A stretch of DNA of 64,000 nucleotides from Trichostrongylus colubriformis. Taxonomy: Eukaryota; Nematoda; Chromadorea; Rhabditida; Trichostrongylidae. The notes beneath the pieces were generated by a model, which did not search any database, was not told the origin of the DNA, and worked only from the letters and a program-made list of their open reading frames with translations. Below, piece by piece: positions 1 through 12,900 of the stretch (position 1 is its first letter; the number at the start of each line of letters is the position of its first letter). Position numbers and translations under genes: made by a program. The stretch is from positions 32,361,686 through 32,425,685 of the forward strand of contig OZ022261.1 in the NCBI GenBank assembly GCA_963978905.1. Reading direction: 5' to 3'.

Positions 1-1459
1 TCCATGGAGTTACCTCCTTGAAGGTAATAAGCCTAGCAGAGCAAAGCAAAAAACAAAGGGCAGTCAATGATAGAACTGAAAGGTCAATTTGGTTACGAAA
101 ATATTTTTATACTGATTTGACCAAGTGCGCTACTGCAAATTCTTCAAGTTGTATAAATTTTTGGAACATTTCATTTTTCTCATTAAAAGCCTTTAAGCCT
201 CAAGATCTTTTACATCGAGAATTAGGTCGTAAAATTTAGAAGATTTTGTTATTCTTAGTTATTCATATTTGCATATTGAGGCATAATTAATGACTGATAA
301 TTGAAAAATAACCAAAAATGGATTTTTATATTAAGAGAAAAATAAAATATGTGCAGGAAGTCAGCTGATCGTGATTGCAACTTCCATGTCCTCTTCCGTT
401 CGTGTTGGAGCCCAGCAGAAGTAGCAATCAATGTCATTCTAAAAAGCCGTCACTTCGAAGGTGTAGAGATTGGAATATTTCAAATGAGCTGCTAAATTGC
501 ACTGGGTATCCTCTTGGATGAATCTCAACCACATAATTCCGGAAGCCTCCAATAGAGTGTGGAAAAAATATCGCAAAAGTTATCCTACAACTAACATGTC
601 CCATTGAAGAGCTTGTTTCGAAGGTTGATGCCGATCTTCAGCCGAGTTGAGAGGTCACATAGAGATGAACTATACGAATATATGAACGGATTTCTGTACA
701 GTTTCCTTGGCCGATGATGTGCGAACGCGAGAATCAATGAAAGTTGCAAAGCGATAAGATGAATAAGATAACGGCTCTTGGTCGCACGCATACCGCCGAC
801 AGAACACACTCCCATAACATCTGCACTTTCTGGATGAACGACATCGCCCACGTTGTCGCTGCCAGGCTAGGGCCGGGGTTCCCAAAACAATCAAACGATT
901 ACCGTCAGATAATGGAGGGCACTGATTACAGAGGGGCACAATACGTGCACTTCAGCTCGGTAAAATTGCCAATAAAAAATTACAGAAAAACAAAAGTTAG
1001 ATAGACACTTTCATGGATACGATACTAGATCTGAATCAATATTAGTAGGGGGCATCTCATATTGTAGCACTATGCAATGACTGTAGTACACCAAATACAT
1101 TTGATACGACAGCAAACACTTTTCTCTGCTTCATTCGGCATCAGAGTAACGTCCTTTTGCTACCAACAGCAATTACAACATAAAAAAATCCAGTACAAAA
1201 AATAAGCCAAAATTATTAACGTTGGCTATATGGCATGGGTTTCGCGAAAAGCACCCTGGGGTGAGTCAAGCAAAAAATTACGTCGTCCTATGTATAAGAA
1301 ATGCAGCGATGTGGTATGGCGCGGGAATGAATCTGTCGCACCACTTTTTGTGTGATATTGTGCGTATTTGGTGTAGTTTGGAATTTGCGCTACAATACAC
1401 GATGCCCCCTTTTACTCAAACTAATCCCATTACCATTATCTACCCCGCAGCAATGAAAA
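1..1459. other. no gene recognised
   Basis: Short unsupported ORFs on both strands only. No conserved protein motif, convincing exon or named repeat seen. Confidence 0.6.
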
Positions 1460-1463
1460 TTAA

Positions 1464-1888
1464 AGGAATCGTCCACGGAAAATGCGTTTTTGTGTTACCC
1501 ATACTTTTATGTTGTATCTGCCTAATGTGGGCCTCATGCAAAATTTCACGCGAAAAAATGCGAATCTGGCTGAGATACAGCACCACGAGGTGCGGTCCCA
1601 GTGGGCGGGGCCTAAGAGAAAAGCCTCGTTCCGTCGTCCGCCGTGGTCGGAGACGCATTGTGGGAGCAGAAAGTTTCGTAAACAGTCCCACTCTCCGTTC
1701 CCAACGGCGGCGGACCACGGGACGAGGCTTTTACTCCTAGGCCCCGCCCACTGGGACCGCACTTTGTGGTGCTGTATCTCAGCCAGATTCGCATTTTTTC
1801 GCGTGAAATTTTGCACGAGGCCCACATTAGGCAAATACAACATAAACGTATGGGTAACACAAAAACGCATTTTCCGTGGACGATTCCT
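1464..1888. mobile_element. TTAA-flanked palindromic element, copy 1
   Basis: Near-perfect inverted repeat, 425 bp, with termini AGGAATCGTCCACGG. TTAA lies on both sides (1460-1463 and 1889-1892). The arms share GCCTCGT-CCGTCGTCCGCC and GGCGGGGCCT. No coding content beyond mirror-image ORFs. Related copies are at 16108-16503 and 61367-61791. The class resembles PALTTAA elements of Caenorhabditis, probably non-autonomous derivatives of a piggyBac-type transposon. Confidence 0.92.
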
Positions 1889-1892
1889 TTAA

Positions 1893-4154
1893 GCACGCGT
1901 TAAACCGTCATTTCATGTTAAAGCAGCGCAACCTGCTCTGAAAACGCTTTGTGGATACGGGGTGGCATTTTAGACTAATGCTATGAAACCTTATCAAAGC
2001 AAAATCACAACACACCATCAGGTGTGAAAATGACGATAGGAACAAATGGCTTGTGAGCGAGGTAAGGCAAAGTTTTTGCGAAATATAACCCCCCCCCCCC
2101 TTCCATCCCTTCGTGTTGACGCTACCTGTTCCCATACTCAAGGTATTGAGGTATTTCCCAGAAAAACAGTGAAAAAGTCGTCAATGATAGCCATGGCACT
2201 GCTAACTAGTATTGAGAGTGTTCATCAATTGATGATTTTTTGGAGACCACTTCAGTCCAAAAACAGCTAAAAGAGGTGGTCATCAAAGAATTTCAAGAAT
2301 TTTTCAAAAATACAACCGCCACCTTCCAACCTAAAGTACGGTACCCCGAGTATTCCGCGACACATGCTTCATCCTACTTGTAAGCGTGAGTGTGAATTAA
2401 GGGAGGCCTAAGAAAGGATGTGCTCCGTGGCGTATGCACAACTACCGTTCTCATATCCATGCCGCGATTTAAATTAAAAAAGGTAGATATAATAAAAAGC
2501 CAATATCAGAGCGTATCACATAGCACTGTGAGTCAAAAACAATGCGTCATATTTTAATTTATAATTATGGCGATTGAAAAAGCTGCATATGTGTGAAAGG
2601 TAACCCATCCAAACAGTGTTTGCCACTGCTGATTATTATATTGCTATTAAAATAAACTATCGATCACAGCAGGCAAGAAATACATACGTAGCAGTAAGAG
2701 CAATGCGCGATATAAAGAACATATTCAAAAAGGGCTATTGCGCCAGCAAAGGAAGGAAACGTGACATCAAGATGAGCTACATGGGCTTGAAGACGGCATA
2801 AAGTAGTAAGGTACAAGTTTTAAAAAATCTCAAGTCTGAGCTAAAATCAATACAACACCCATCGATAGATTCCAGGGCTGTGCCAATATGGGAGGGGGGG
2901 GGGGGAGGGAGGGGTGGGGAATTTTGGGATAATGCGTTTACATTCACTTCCTAGCAGCACAAAACAACCCAATAAAATTGAGAATCGGGGAAACGATACG
3001 AAAAAGGCATGTGATTTCACCCAGGCATGACATCTTCTCTTACAGGGACAAGCGTTGCGTAATATTTTTGAGAAATACGACCTTTCCACGACCCCACCAA
3101 TATGACCCCCCTATCATCACCGTCATCAGTGCTGGCTGTCGGTATACTAATGATGTCAGTTGCCGTTCCCTAAATAAGGTCTTCGATCTATAGATAATCT
3201 TCATAGCATTGGCTCGCGGTAGACCTAGAACCAATGATGATTATCGATTGATGACCTTCTTGAAGGCTTTTTTTTTGGTTCTAAAAAACAGTGAAAAGAG
3301 GAGGAGAGAAATTTCACAAAAAGCGACTAGTTACGATCCTGCACTTCAGCTACAATATGACCCCATGAGGATTCCTCTCCCATGTTTGGCCTTGTTCTTT
3401 CCCTCCCCCTTCGAGCATACAATGTTTAAGTTCAATATTACATACATAGGATCGAGGTCAATTTTAGAGTTTTCAAACCCCGACGCCCCACTACTTTCAC
3501 CCATTCACCGTGCCACTTTATCAGATGAAACGTATGCAATTATGCTGCCAATACAATATCAATTTGAAAATTGAGGTGGTAGACGTAGGAAACCATGGGA
3601 ACCATCATGGTCATCGTAAAACGCTGCAAATGAACAACTATTGCGACCGATCGATCCATGTAGATCAAGTGAACGTTTTCATAAAAATATTGTAGGGCAA
3701 AAGAAATGTATTAGGAGGATATGAGAGGAATGTATCTGTACGATAAACCCATTGGATGGGTCAATCGATTTGTGCAGCCGTTTTCGTTGACTGCACAGCT
3801 GGCCATGCCCCCGATTATACAGTAGCTGGGACCATCTGCTGGTTTTGCTGCTGCTTTTCCACGACTAATCCAACATTTCACCGAAAGCTATGGCATTTTC
3901 AATGGCATTTCGAAGGCGTTAAATTGCGATGACGAACGTATGATTCAGACATAACATTCATAAAATGTCATGAATTTCATGAATTCGACAACGATGGAAT
4001 ATTACGGTCTACTTATGTAATCGATAGACTTTCCACATTGCTCATATTCAAAGCTATAAAGGCCATAAATTGCAGTAGCTTTGAACGATGCCTACGTTAT
4101 TCGATGGAAAGTGACTATGACGGCTGGATGTTCAGATTTGGAAAAAAATGGGGT
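1893..4154. other. no gene recognised; two homopolymer tracts
   Basis: Contains a 12-C run at 2089-2100 and a 12-G run at 2894-2905. Nothing else supported. Confidence 0.6.
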
Positions 4155-4366
4155 CAAATAAAGTCGGGGCGGGGGAGAGACGCAACTTTGCTCGACGTCG
4201 AAACTCCTTTCCGTCCCTAGGCTTAGGCTAAAACTGATATTCCCTCCTTCCACGTGAAAAAGCATCTGCAAAACATAGGTCTCATCTGCTTTAGCCTAAG
4301 CCTAGGGAGGGAAAGAAGCCTCAACGTCGGTGAAAATTTTGCGTCTCCCCCCGACTTTATTTCTCC
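4155..4366. repeat. imperfect foldback repeat, about 210 bp
   Basis: Left arm 4155-4230 runs AAATAAAGTCGGGG ... CCTAGGCTTAGGCTAAA. Right arm 4291-4366 is its inverse, TTTAGCCTAAGCCTAGG ... CCGACTTTATTT. The loop is about 60 bp. No target duplication or coding sequence was recognised. Confidence 0.85.
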
Positions 4367-7300
4367 CAAAAATGCAAGGTTGAATGGAAATCTGATGAAA
4401 ACCCTTGGACTGGGCCAGAACAGCAGTGGATTTGAGGACACATGAACTGGAGAAAGGTCTGTAACATCACCAATGACTGATCATTACAAAGGTACAAATG
4501 ATGCGGATAAATGATGAAACACTGTGGTGTAGGGGATTACCGATGGACGGATCGTACAAAATCTCGTTCAATCCGATAGTTGCGATTACTATCGGCTATC
4601 CTGCGTGTATGTATCATCGTATGGGTCGAACAAAAGGAGTAGTGAGAAGGTCAGTCGGCCAGCAGCGCCATCGAATGGTTGAACGCAATGAGACCGGTTG
4701 AGTGGTGAGGCGGCGAAGATATACGGAAATATGAGGCTAAGTCCACCAGTGAGCTAATGAAGAGCGTGAGTCAAATTCTAGTCACTAGAAATAAAATTAT
4801 TTGATCGTTTCGCTCAATTGACCGAAAATAGATCACGTTGGTATGGTTTTCATGTGTTGATCTTCAGCGTATTCCTCGATAAATAAAGTGGACAGATTCG
4901 TCGGAGAAATAAGGCAGAGAAAGGCGTGGGGAAATCATTCAGAACAAGTATCCCGTGACGAATAAACGACCCGTACACATGAACGAGGGCGATGAGGTCA
5001 TTAGAGCCAACAAAAAAATTGTTCTTTTTTCAAAATGAGTATAAGAGGGAACACCGGCACAGTTCAAGGCACCACGAGTGAAGATCTATGGATCAAGCTG
5101 ACAAACATCTAGTATTCGATTCAAAATTCGCGCTCGGGAGGTGTACATTTTCCTTTCGTCTGTGCACTCTCCAAACGGCCCACACACTATGGATCCTTTC
5201 TCCCTCTGGGTTAGACTAACGTTGAACCAGCCATCGTCAGCGCATCTACCATTCGCGCTTCTTCCGGTTAGGTGGAGATGCAGACCAAGGAGTTAAAGTC
5301 GTCCCGTACTTGTGTTCAAGACTGCTCTGACTTAGACTTATCCATAGGCGAGCATCGCAGCGTGCTAGGCACGACCGCAACACATCACAGATTTACGCGG
5401 CTTTGACTGCTCCGTTAGCGATAGGGACGTTTGTTCAAGATTGTCATCTCACTCTCTATCATGCGCCTATGTCGCAGCTTGGCAGATTTGCTTGTGATGT
5501 GACCTGATTGTTTGCGCTTGCTGCGTTGCTGACCTCTAGCCAATGGATACCACATACTGAGTCAATTAATTACATCATATAGTTAATCAATTATTTCAAC
5601 AATGTAGAACATTTTTCTCTTACAGCCTGTGGTCACAGCAGCAGTATCTTTTATGCTTTGACTGAATAACCCCATTCTCTATCCTCGGATCCCTTGATCC
5701 ATCAAAGCCTCTCAAATCGACTCTGGTAAACATCGCTGGAATAAAATTTGCATTGAGGAAGTGGCGAACGGCGCGATGCGTGCGAGCACAGGGACATGTA
5801 TGTAGTTTGGCCCTCAAGCGATTACCCTATTCTCCGCCATCTTCTGAGGGAATGATACGAATTCACCTTAGAACCCAGTAAATACGGTGCTCTTGACTCG
5901 CACGCACGGTCAAGCTAATCCATGCTAGCAGGATTCTCGGAGAGACAACCACCAATTAGTCCTGAATTGCTAGGAGATTACTAAAGAATACGGTCAGACG
6001 AAACAGTATCTACAAAGCTAGCGAATTTTCAAGTTCTCAAAGTATACAGCATGGCATACCCTTCAGAAAACTAAAAGTTGTCATATTACCATAACTTACG
6101 CGAAAGAAACTTTATAGAATAAGTGCGGAAAGCTCTGGATCCCATCTTGCAAATGATCTGAAAAACAACATTCTCAAGAAATTCCAAAAAAAACTACATA
6201 TTTGTGATTAGGGCATCAACAAGAAATGTCTGATTAACATTTAAATGTGTTACATTTCTAAAGGAGCACTCCATGTGCGCCGGGGGGTGGAGTGGAGCCC
6301 GATAGTCACCGTTAAAGGCACCGGGGAGGTAAGGAGAACTGGAAATACATGTTCTCTGAACAAGCGAAACTGGCACTGAAAAAGCGCTACTTGGGGTCTT
6401 ATCACGATCCCGCAGCACGGCGTGTCATTCTGCAATCCATCAGCCGGGCGAGTTGCCGGCGAGGGCGGGACAACGTTCGCCGCCACCTGATTTAGCCTCT
6501 CCGCCCGTCTGCCCGTCTGCCCCCGGAGTGATGGAGCGAAAGCGAAAGGGTATTTCGGGTTTTCATCTTCCAGTTTTTCGCAGTTTTATTTAATTCTTCC
6601 TCTACTGTTACACTGCTTAGCGCTCATACTTTCATATTCCACAATCAGCCGAATTTACCCCTTTCGGTGTCTTTGAGAAGACGTCGGAGGTGTTTTCACC
6701 ACACCATCACATGCCAAGGTGTGGTCAACTCACGACACTCTTCTACCAATGGCGATCGTGCTCGACCCCTTCCGACGCGGCACGCGTCCATAACCACCTT
6801 TTTTGTGAGAAGTGGTATCAAATTTTGTGAAATGTATGAAGACCGTCAACTCGTACTGATGTTTTGAGTCACAAATCATTAGGTCCTCCCACGCTCGTGG
6901 AATGTGGTGCGTTGAGGAATTCATACACTGGGTGTGGCGATCTTTCGCACGATCATTAGCCTTCAGAATCCCAACAGTCTACAGTGGAACCCTTGATATG
7001 TTTTTTATTCTAGTATTTAGTGAAATTCGAATGGTTCAACTATCATGCTTGGACTTACCTTGCTCTTCACTTCATCTAATTTCCTGAGATATCTACTACC
7101 TTTTTCGTAGTGTTGAAATCACGCATTAAAAAACTTGTTTAGACCGAGATTTGATAATTACGCAAGCCCTCTACATATTTTGCTTTTAAACGGCTTTTAC
7201 GGCTGATTGCGCTTCGTACGTTTAAGCAGAATCAGCAAAATTAACTACGTGACAGCTGGCTGGCATCGTTTTGCGAAAAGCCCTGGTAAGGGACTAGCAA

Positions 7301-9853
7301 CAGCAATGAGTATAATCTGAGTTGTAGGGTTTTTCCTGTAAGCAACAACAATAAAAATCTTATTTCACCTGCTGTAAGCAGGCCCACCACGCTGACTTAT
7401 TACCTTATTTATACTAGAGTTTGCTGCGAATGTGATAACATACATCGCTACAGTAATGGCTTATCTGCGCTCAAATCAAAAAGTGAAAGTCAAACGTGAG
7501 ACCAAGGGCTGAAAATTCTGCTTAACCCCCATTCAAAGTGGTAAAGACAGTGTAGTAGTGACAGAAGCAAGTCGGTAGTGCAAATCCTGTAATTTTTCAT
7601 TATTTCAAGCCTGCCTGGGACTTCAGAGAAGCGATAGGCTCCGATAACTTACTACTTATATGGCACGAAATCTTTCGCGGCTATTTTTGTAAAAACGTTT
7701 TAAAGTCTTTTGGATCAAACCTTTCGTCACATTGTTTTGTATACATTGTTGTCCCTGCTAATAGTTTTACTACAAGTTCGTTCGTGATCGACACCAGGTC
7801 GCAATCCTCAATTCACTTCCAAAACGGTCAACAATAGGGAAATATGAGTTTATGTTAGCGGTGAGTTTCTATAAAAAATGACAGGCCCGCGCGCAGTGGG
7901 CGGAGCATACCCCAAAAGGGCGGTGCGCCCACGAACAATCGCTGCTCCTTATGACGCTCCATCTCATTGTTTCCGTCCATTATTCATTCTGTGTCCGGCA
8001 CGAAATTCGGCATTACATGGAAAATGCCCTGTAGACCTGCAGGCAAGTTTGGGAGGGTTCGGACAAGAATCTCCTTCTAATCTCTCCAGTTTTGCTACGA
8101 CGGTAGTATTGGCAGATATCCTGAGTCATCCACGCACCAAGCAGGGTTCACTGGCTCGTTTCACCACAACATATCGATTTGAACTAGTTTTATTAAACAA
8201 ATACTAAGCAGCGCATAAATGTGATATTCTAGCGAATTCTTACAGGAGGAAGGACTCGCGATTCAAGAGTGAAAACAATCAAATAGGAAAATTTTCCGCG
8301 TTCAACTTGATCGGGAAATGATACAAGTATAAGAACTAAGGTAAAGTAGTACTATACAACATTGAATTTTTCTCGTCAGGGCAAAAAATATAACGGTGGT
8401 CACGTGAATTTCTTACAAAATATGTATAGAAACTACATAAAAAATGACACATAAATCAACATCTCATCATCGATTACTAGAGTTGCAGAATTGTGAATTT
8501 CATAAACATAAATAAACAAAACGCAGTGAGTGAAATTACTCTAACCGGTTCGAAGTCACCCTTTGCGTCCCAAACAACCCATGATTGTGGTTTCACTCAT
8601 TTACAGCCTTCCAACAAAAGTCCGTTTAAACTTCGATAAAAGCGCAAGGGTCACCGCTGCCGGAGTCAGCATTTGCCCCATGGAAAATGTAACATATACT
8701 ATTTGAAGCAGCAAATATTATCTAAATGGTTAATCGGGAAATTCAACAGATTCAGAAAGATATCAAGAGGTGAGCCGCGCGTGGAGTCATCCAATGATTG
8801 GGTAGTTTGCAATCCATTAATCAGAAGCAGCCTTCCGTGACACGCCCACACCTCTTGGTCACCTCGGCGAGCATGCAATCCAGATCTATTAGCGTAAAAT
8901 ACGATAGGAAAAGCCTGTCTTAGTGCCAAACCCTGACTCGCGACCACATCAGGTGGTTTAACAAGAAATTAGTACGAAACAGAATAGAATAAAAGCAGCT
9001 CTATGATATTGTATCGATGGTACCTCAAGGAGGAATAGCGGAACCGGCGCGGAGTTGGAGACTAGAACACCCGGACGGGGGATTTGCAAACCTCATTGAG
9101 AAACCGTCGTCGTTTAAAACGTTATGCAACAATCCTAATCACCCACATAAAACGTACACATATTGAAATACTAGTTCGCTGTACAAACAATTACAAGTAG
9201 GTATAACGGCATATGGGAAGCGAGAGACGGAAACATGAAAATAATACAAAGGGAAAAACAGTATTTGACGGGGGGTTGCTTTTCACTTCGAAGCAAGTAT
9301 GAATTAGCCAAAAAATATCAACAGTAATTGTGAAAATCATCCTTAGTAGTTCCTAGATTTGAAAAAAAAACGAACATCATTAAAAATCCGTGACGTGAGA
9401 CGGATTTCAGTTCAAGATGAAGAAACGAGAGAAAAAATATTTGGACCTATCGTATGGTCCTCCTCCTCTTCTTTGTGAAGCATTACCAATATAAAGATAA
9501 TTCTAAAGATCGTTAAAATGACATATATTTTCACTAATGCAACAAATACAAATAAAACATTGGAACGATGATCAAGGGACATCGCTTTTCTAGTGTTTCA
9601 GTGCTTCTAAAGAACTCTCTCCACACATTCTCACATAGATAACGCATGATGCTACACAGTAGTAGATGAGAGAAACTATCCGCTGACTTGGGCTTGCATT
9701 GCTGGCTTTTTTGTACAAAAATTGACACAGCTCTACGTTGCTAAATACACGTTGTCCTTCTTGGCTTCTCTTGCTACAGCGTGTGTACAGGATGACGTCA
9801 TTCGTGTCTGCACAATGAATTTCTCATAGTATAATGTTCGACTTCCTGATAGA
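4367..9853. other. no gene recognised; 3' flank of unk
   Basis: Holds a family B repeat (6308-6680). The stretch directly before 9854 is the 3' untranslated side of unk; no AATAAA was seen on the minus strand in the first 400 bases. The ORFs at 7878-8207 (plus) and 8699-8947 (minus) lack recognisable motifs. Confidence 0.55.
6308..6680. repeat. family B dispersed repeat
   Basis: Shares tacatgttc, cttggggtcttat, cccgcagcacggc, gagggcgggacaacg and tttaccccttt-ggtgtctt with 36695-37093, and later blocks with 42860-43145 and 20395-20580. No coding potential. Probably an old non-autonomous transposon. Confidence 0.75.
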
Positions 9854-9946
9854 CTACGTAGAACACAGCGGACACCCTGGACGACTATCGGCTCTTGAAC
9901 GATCACGCCCACAACGAGCACATGCCGGTGCAATAGCGTCGTCTAA
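9854..9946 (-). CDS. unk: unk terminal exon with reduced zinc-binding tail
   Basis: In the phase of the previous exon it reads LDDAIAPACARCGRDRSRAD then SRPGCPLCST and a stop. CARC and CPLC sit where the family has the first (CLKC) and last (CPIC) cysteine pairs of its C-terminal RING. The middle Cys/His pairs are absent, so either the RING is reduced to a four-Cys knuckle or an exon between 9947 and 11048 was missed. Acceptor gctatttcag. The RC of positions 9854-9856 is the TAG stop. Confidence 0.72.
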   Translation of the reverse strand, partial: LDDAIAPACARCGRDRSRADSRPGCPLCST

Positions 9947-12900
9947 CTGAAATAGCAATTTTTTAAAATTACACTCAAAAATCGCAACGAAACAAATAAT
10001 AAGACCCTGTGATAATGTGACACCGAAGTGATGCGCTGTACGCTGTACTTTTATGTGCTCCGTACAGTTCAGTTGGTCCCCACCAAATCTAAACTTGCCT
10101 GACCTCTCCAGGCCCTTCCCTAACTCGCCCGATGTTCAGAACCTAAAAGTGGACTTGAATTTTTGCACCGCCCAGCCGACCAATTTTTGCACCTCAGGGC
10201 AAGCCTCATCCAGGTATGGGTAGCTAGACTCAATTCTAATGTGCTACGTACACTTTGGCTAGGCCCTACCCAACCACCTTTACAGGTCCATTCCTAACGT
10301 GCCCGATTTTTGCAACCTAAACGTGATTCTATATTTGAGCCCCGTCTCTTTCGGCGCAAGCCCCGCCCACAGTGGGCGGAGTTAGGCCTGGTTCTTATAA
10401 GCTTCATGCACGTTGGCCAACCCCTACCCACTTCTAACTTGCCCGACCTCTCCCGTTGCAGCTAAGAGTGGATTATGAGACAAAAAGGCAGACAGACACA
10501 CACAAACACACCAAACTTCTGGTTCATATTTAGGTAATGGATCACGAATGTGTGCCATTAGAACAGAAAATTATCTGGCCAAAAGCCATGCTCGACGCGA
10601 TGTATGCAAAGCTAGAAGCGCCATTCTAAATGCATCTCAAGGCGATTACGTAACGATGTGTGGGACCCAGCTATCGCTTCGGGATCCAATTGATACTGTC
10701 CCTTACTATTACCCATCGCGTCGCATGCCGGACGCTGCCAAGCGAATTTTCCGTCCCCAAAATACACCCTCGTAACCAGTTGCCGATCGAACGCCAAGAA
10801 TGTTATGAAAGCATCTCACATGTCATGCCCCTCTTAGATTATCTTTAAGAGACCCTGATGCTTGTTGAGTAATTCTGAATGAAGTTTACGGAGAAAATGA
10901 GAGAACTCAGGAAATCAATGGCTGATTCCAATCTATTGTAAATGAGTCTTCAGAGGGCTTCGTTTCCACACAGGAAATCGCCTCTGGAGATCAGACCAAA
11001 TAAAAAAGTTCACATTTAATAAATAGTCGAGAGCGAACGAAAACTTACGACAAACATATTGTGAGGTTGGCTGTTCTGTAGCGCAGCCCTCAATACTCCT
11101 TCGCCAAATTCACTCGGCGGTGCGAGCTGAGGAGTGACAAGACCACCTAACGACAGACCGCTGCTTGCCAAGTGCATTTTAACGGCTTCAAGTTGTTGCA
11201 TAAGCTGTAACTGCAGTTTTCAATATCAGAAGCTTTATGACAAAATAACTTGCAGTATTAGGTTGTTCCAAATGTCTTGCAGTAGTTTTTTCGATCATCA
11301 CTTTTTTTTCGTCCAACAAATAACAATTAGGCAACAACGTATTGACCATGTTATCGACAACCCTCTGCCACTTTATAGGAGAATCGTTGATTCCCTTCTC
11401 CCAAAACTCTGGGTTCTGAGAATCGAAGAAGTCAGCGATCGCCTTCGCTAGCAAGTCATAATCAAGGAATTTTCTCTTGGCCAGGAAGGATTCGAGAGGA
11501 TGGGTAAGGTGTTGGTCAGAAAGGGCAATGTCTGGAGTGTATGGCGGGTGGGGCAGGATATCCCAGCCGAGCTCCTGCGGCTTGGCCTGAGCACTTTTCG
11601 CGAAATCGGAGGAAATTGGAGCGGGCGTCGTCATGTAGGAGGGTGACCGCGGACCTTATTCGGCGCTTTTCTCGAACAGTGACGGCGAGCTGCCGGAGCT
11701 GGTGGGTGCATAAGGTAGCGGTGACTGTCTCGCCTTGTACCAGCACCTCGCGGAAAAGCATTCCTTCCGCGTCCCAGAACCAGCACAGTCCCAAGCGTGG
11801 TTTGCCTTCCATGTCAATCTCGCCGTTGCTGAAGCTGATGAGCCAGTGGCGCACGGTCTCGTATGTAGCTCACACATCCCTTGCCCAATGCAGCGCTGAT
11901 GGAGTGGCAAGCTTCCGTCGTTTTGGTGCCGCAAGACCGCTCATAATAGATGACACCGCGAGTTGGGTGGGTATCGACAACGGGCATTGTAGCTCTCTCC
12001 ACGGGATCTGGTGGGTCAATATATATTTTCCTAGAAAGCTTAGGGAGCGTTTACCATATTCCTGAAGTGCCTGGACCTGCTTCGAAGTGAACAAGAGTTA
12101 CTGATTTTTTTTGGAAAAATACTACAAGACTTTTGGAACAACCTAATAGAAGACTGGTTGTTTGTCTGTTTGCTTATTTGTTTGTTTGTCTGTCAGTCTG
12201 TCCGTCTGTCTGCCCGTCTGTTTGACTGTCTGCCTGTTTGTCTGTCGGTCTGTCTGCCTGTTTGTCTCCTTGCCTCTATGTCTGGCCGTCTGCTTATCTG
12301 TCTGCTCGTATATCTGTCTGTCTGCCTGTCTGTCTGTCCGTCTGTCCTGTTCTTGCGTCCGTCCGTCCATCCGTCTGATTATTGCACTTATGGGGCCGTG
12401 AGGCCGGCCTGGTAACCATATAGCAGCACCAGCATATAAAATTGATGCAGAACTGTTTGGATCGCAGGTCAGCAGAGCCATATTTTTCCTGTTCCCACTC
12501 GTCGTACTATGGGTAAGCGTAAAGTTTGCGTTGAGCGCAAATTTTGCTGTGACCTTGGGTTATCGCGTTCGGCAGTGGAACTAAGTTCTTATTGGCAAGC
12601 CATAGAAGAAAGGACCGGCAAAAGCAGCTTGGAGCTTTGAAGTTGATTTTGGCTCGCCTAGCTATCGTCAGTAACGTTATTGCCCGGCTTTACGAAGGAG
12701 AACCGACAACGTCAGAGGGAGGAAAAGGAGAAGAGACAAGTGGCAGAGATGCAGACCACGTGGATAACGGCGTTCCTCTAAATAAATTCTCGGCTTGCGG
12801 GGGGTAGCCACGTACGATGAGGGTTCCGTTTTGTTTCGGAGATGGATGATTCAACACGCTCCCAGGCCTCCATCGAGGAATGTTCCACACGGGTCATATT

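Noticed and set aside
12143..12481. Cys/Val-rich and Thr/Gln/Arg-rich ORFs on both strands
   Set aside because: Produced by the tetranucleotide microsatellite, which keeps all frames open.
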